Origin: CAZZBK01 sp964652155
GTDB lineage: Bacteria > Planctomycetota > Planctomycetia > Pirellulales > PNKZ01
Assembly: GCA_964652155.1 (NCBI GenBank)
Contig: CAZZBK010000106.1
Span: 1-21,806 of the forward strand
Direction of reading: 5' to 3'
DNA length: 21,806 nucleotides
Both the position numbers and the translations under genes were made by a program. Below the pieces are notes generated by a model. It was not told where the DNA came from and did not search any database. It saw nothing but the letters and a program-made list of their open reading frames with translations. Numbering within the stretch: position 1 is the first letter of the stretch; each line of letters opens with the position of its first letter. Shown one piece after another: positions 20,536 through 21,806 of the stretch.

Positions 20536-21711
20536 TCAGCTCACCGGAGCAATCTGAAGTCGCGCCCGCGCGGCGAGGGCCCAAGGGCTGTCGGGCGACA
20601 ATTCCAAAAATGCCCGCCAATGCACCTCGGCCTCGTCGACGCGCCGCAACTCATCGAGCGTGCGGGCCAAGTGATAGTGCGCGTCTGGGTACTCGCCGTG
20701 CGAGGCAAGCGCCCCCTCGAACGCGGCCACCGCCAGCTCACGCTCGCCGCACTCGGCGAGCACGCAGCCCAGGTTGGCTCGGGCCTCGACATAATTCTCG
20801 TCCAACTCGACTGCCATGTAGTACCGTTCGCGGGCGGCCGACACGTCGCCGAGCCGATACAACGCCTCGGCCAACTGAAAATTCGTCTCCGCGTCGGGTC
20901 CGCCGGCGGCCAACGCTGAGCGGTACCACGCGCAGGCCGCCGACAGCTCGCCTTGCTCCTCGAGTGCATGAGCGGCCGCGATCATCGCCTCGACCGTCTC
21001 CGGTTCGTCGAAGACCTCCAGTTCCACGGGCTGCTCGAGCGTCTCGAAGTCGAACCGCAACTGCCCGCCCGGCTCGATCAGGCCGTCTCCCTGGCGCAGC
21101 AGCAGGTCTTGCCCCTGCACGATGACCGACAGTTGAGCCAGAGGCCGTTCGACCTCGGGGAGCCAGCGGCGCAATTGGTCGAGCTTTTGCTCGATGGCCC
21201 GGGGCGTCATGCCGCCGCTGAGCAGCTCGACAAGCCGTCGGGCGGTGATGACCTCTTGAAAGTCGAAGTACGGCAGCTTGCGGACCTGCCGCACCGGACG
21301 AATCAGCCCGCGACGGTGCCAGCGGCGAACAATGGCCAGCGGCACCTTGAGAAGCTCGGCCAGCATGGCGGGGGTGTACAGACGGTGAATCTCGTGCGCG
21401 TCGTCGAACAGCCCGAGCTCTTGCCACAGTTGGGTCTCGGTGATGACGCGGGTCTCCCCCTCGTCGATCGCGTGGCGCAGGGGCTCATCGAGCCGGTCGG
21501 CCCAGTCGGCGGCGGCCAGCTCTCGCTCGCCGATGACGATCAGCCGCAGGGGGAGCACGAGAGAATCGACGAGCGTGGCCCCCTGTTGGGCGAGCGCCTC
21601 GGCCACCTCGCGGCGATTCATGCCCGACAACGGGCCAACGATCGCCACCCGCTCGCCGCGCAGCGATGGCTCGATCTGGGGTTGCTCGATCGGTGAAAGC
21701 TCGATATTCAT
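20536..21711 (-). CDS. BRCT-MerR-TPR multidomain protein, putative regulator
   Basis: From the ATG at 21711 the product has 391 residues and three modules. A BRCT-like domain (about 17-102) starts LRGERVAIVGPLSGMNRREV, with the Gly-rich turn and a later QLWQELGL end. A MerR-type helix-turn-helix (about 109-182) reads RLYTPAMLAELLKVPLAIVR then RWHRRGLIRP, with ITARRLVELLSGGMTPRAIE as its second helical half. TPR-like helical repeats fill about 240-385 (ETNFQLAEALYRLGDVSAAR, EARANLGCVLAECGERELAV, DAHYHLARTLDELRRVDEAE). BRCT domains bind phosphopeptides, DNA ends or partners; MerR domains bind DNA; TPRs bind proteins. The combined role is unknown. Alternative starts are an ATG at 21726 and a GTG at 21762. 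It is first in a minus-strand series with the POT and HupE-like genes. Confidence 0.88.
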   Translation of the reverse strand: MNIELSPIEQPQIEPSLRGERVAIVGPLSGMNRREVAEALAQQGATLVDSLVLPLRLIVIGERELAAADWADRLDEPLRHAIDEGETRVITETQLWQELGLFDDAHEIHRLYTPAMLAELLKVPLAIVRRWHRRGLIRPVRQVRKLPYFDFQEVITARRLVELLSGGMTPRAIEQKLDQLRRWLPEVERPLAQLSVIVQGQDLLLRQGDGLIEPGGQLRFDFETLEQPVELEVFDEPETVEAMIAAAHALEEQGELSAACAWYRSALAAGGPDAETNFQLAEALYRLGDVSAARERYYMAVELDENYVEARANLGCVLAECGERELAVAAFEGALASHGEYPDAHYHLARTLDELRRVDEAEVHWRAFLELSPDSPWALAARARLQIAPVS

Positions 21712-21779
21712 TCGGGTCAATGTCATCGGCCCTGCGGGCGGTGTCAATCGGGTGAGCGTCACCGTTGTGGGTGGCTGGC

Positions 21780-21796
21780 GGTTTGCGAAGCAAACC
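21780..21796. repeat. Short palindrome at the right edge
   Basis: GGTTTGC-GAA-GCAAACC is a perfect 7-bp hairpin with a 3-nt loop, with partly symmetric GC-rich flanks (GGCG before, CCGGCG after). It lies upstream of the BRCT-MerR-TPR gene and may be part of a longer repeat cut by the window edge. Confidence 0.7.
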
Positions 21797-21806
21797 CCGG
21801 CGAGTG

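Overview
The window is 21.8 kb of GC-rich bacterial chromosome, most likely from a planctomycete of the Pirellulales type. That placement is inference from gene style: a BRCT-MerR-TPR fusion protein, a secreted M28 peptidase with PA and PDZ domains, loosely packed genes, poor Shine-Dalgarno conservation, and many small palindromic and short-period repeats between genes. No rRNA, tRNA, CRISPR array, prophage or intact insertion sequence was found. Two runs of exactly 100 N (4188-4287 and 10208-10307) are scaffold gaps of unknown true length.

Left part (1-7554). A phospholipid pair on the minus strand (a PlsC-type acyltransferase followed 4 nt later by a CdsA-type cytidylyltransferase) is divergent from an aldehyde dehydrogenase of the 2,5-dioxovalerate type. 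A NYN/YacP-type RNase follows. It converges, across the first gap, on a minus-strand pair of a creatininase-family amidohydrolase and an MFS transporter whose stop and start codons overlap (TAATG). Facing that pair on the plus strand are a 77-residue membrane peptide and a FadR-type GntR regulator. A perfect 13-bp palindrome overlaps the inferred -10 box of the creatininase promoter, so this looks like a self-contained regulated uptake and hydrolysis cassette.

Centre (7555-11573). An IscS-type cysteine desulfurase is followed by an A-type Fe-S carrier with its own promoter and terminator, then an exported TlpA-like thioredoxin-fold protein with a strong terminator. A roughly 650-bp gene-poor stretch holds related stem-loops and the second gap. 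A LuxR-type regulator follows and converges closely on the M28 peptidase.

Right part (11574-21806). The M28 peptidase is divergent from thrS. infC follows thrS and appears to start at a non-AUG codon with a well-placed Shine-Dalgarno; rpmI and rplT are not next to it. A membrane-anchored protein of unknown function converges on a minus-strand series: a BRCT-MerR-TPR protein, a POT-family peptide transporter and a HupE/UreJ-type membrane protein. A nested palindromic repeat sits at the 5' edge of the last gene.

The strongest candidates for new biology are the BRCT-MerR-TPR protein, the creatininase/MFS/peptide/GntR cassette with its operator, and the families of structured intergenic repeats. 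I saw nothing that amounts to a clear new defence or mobile system.
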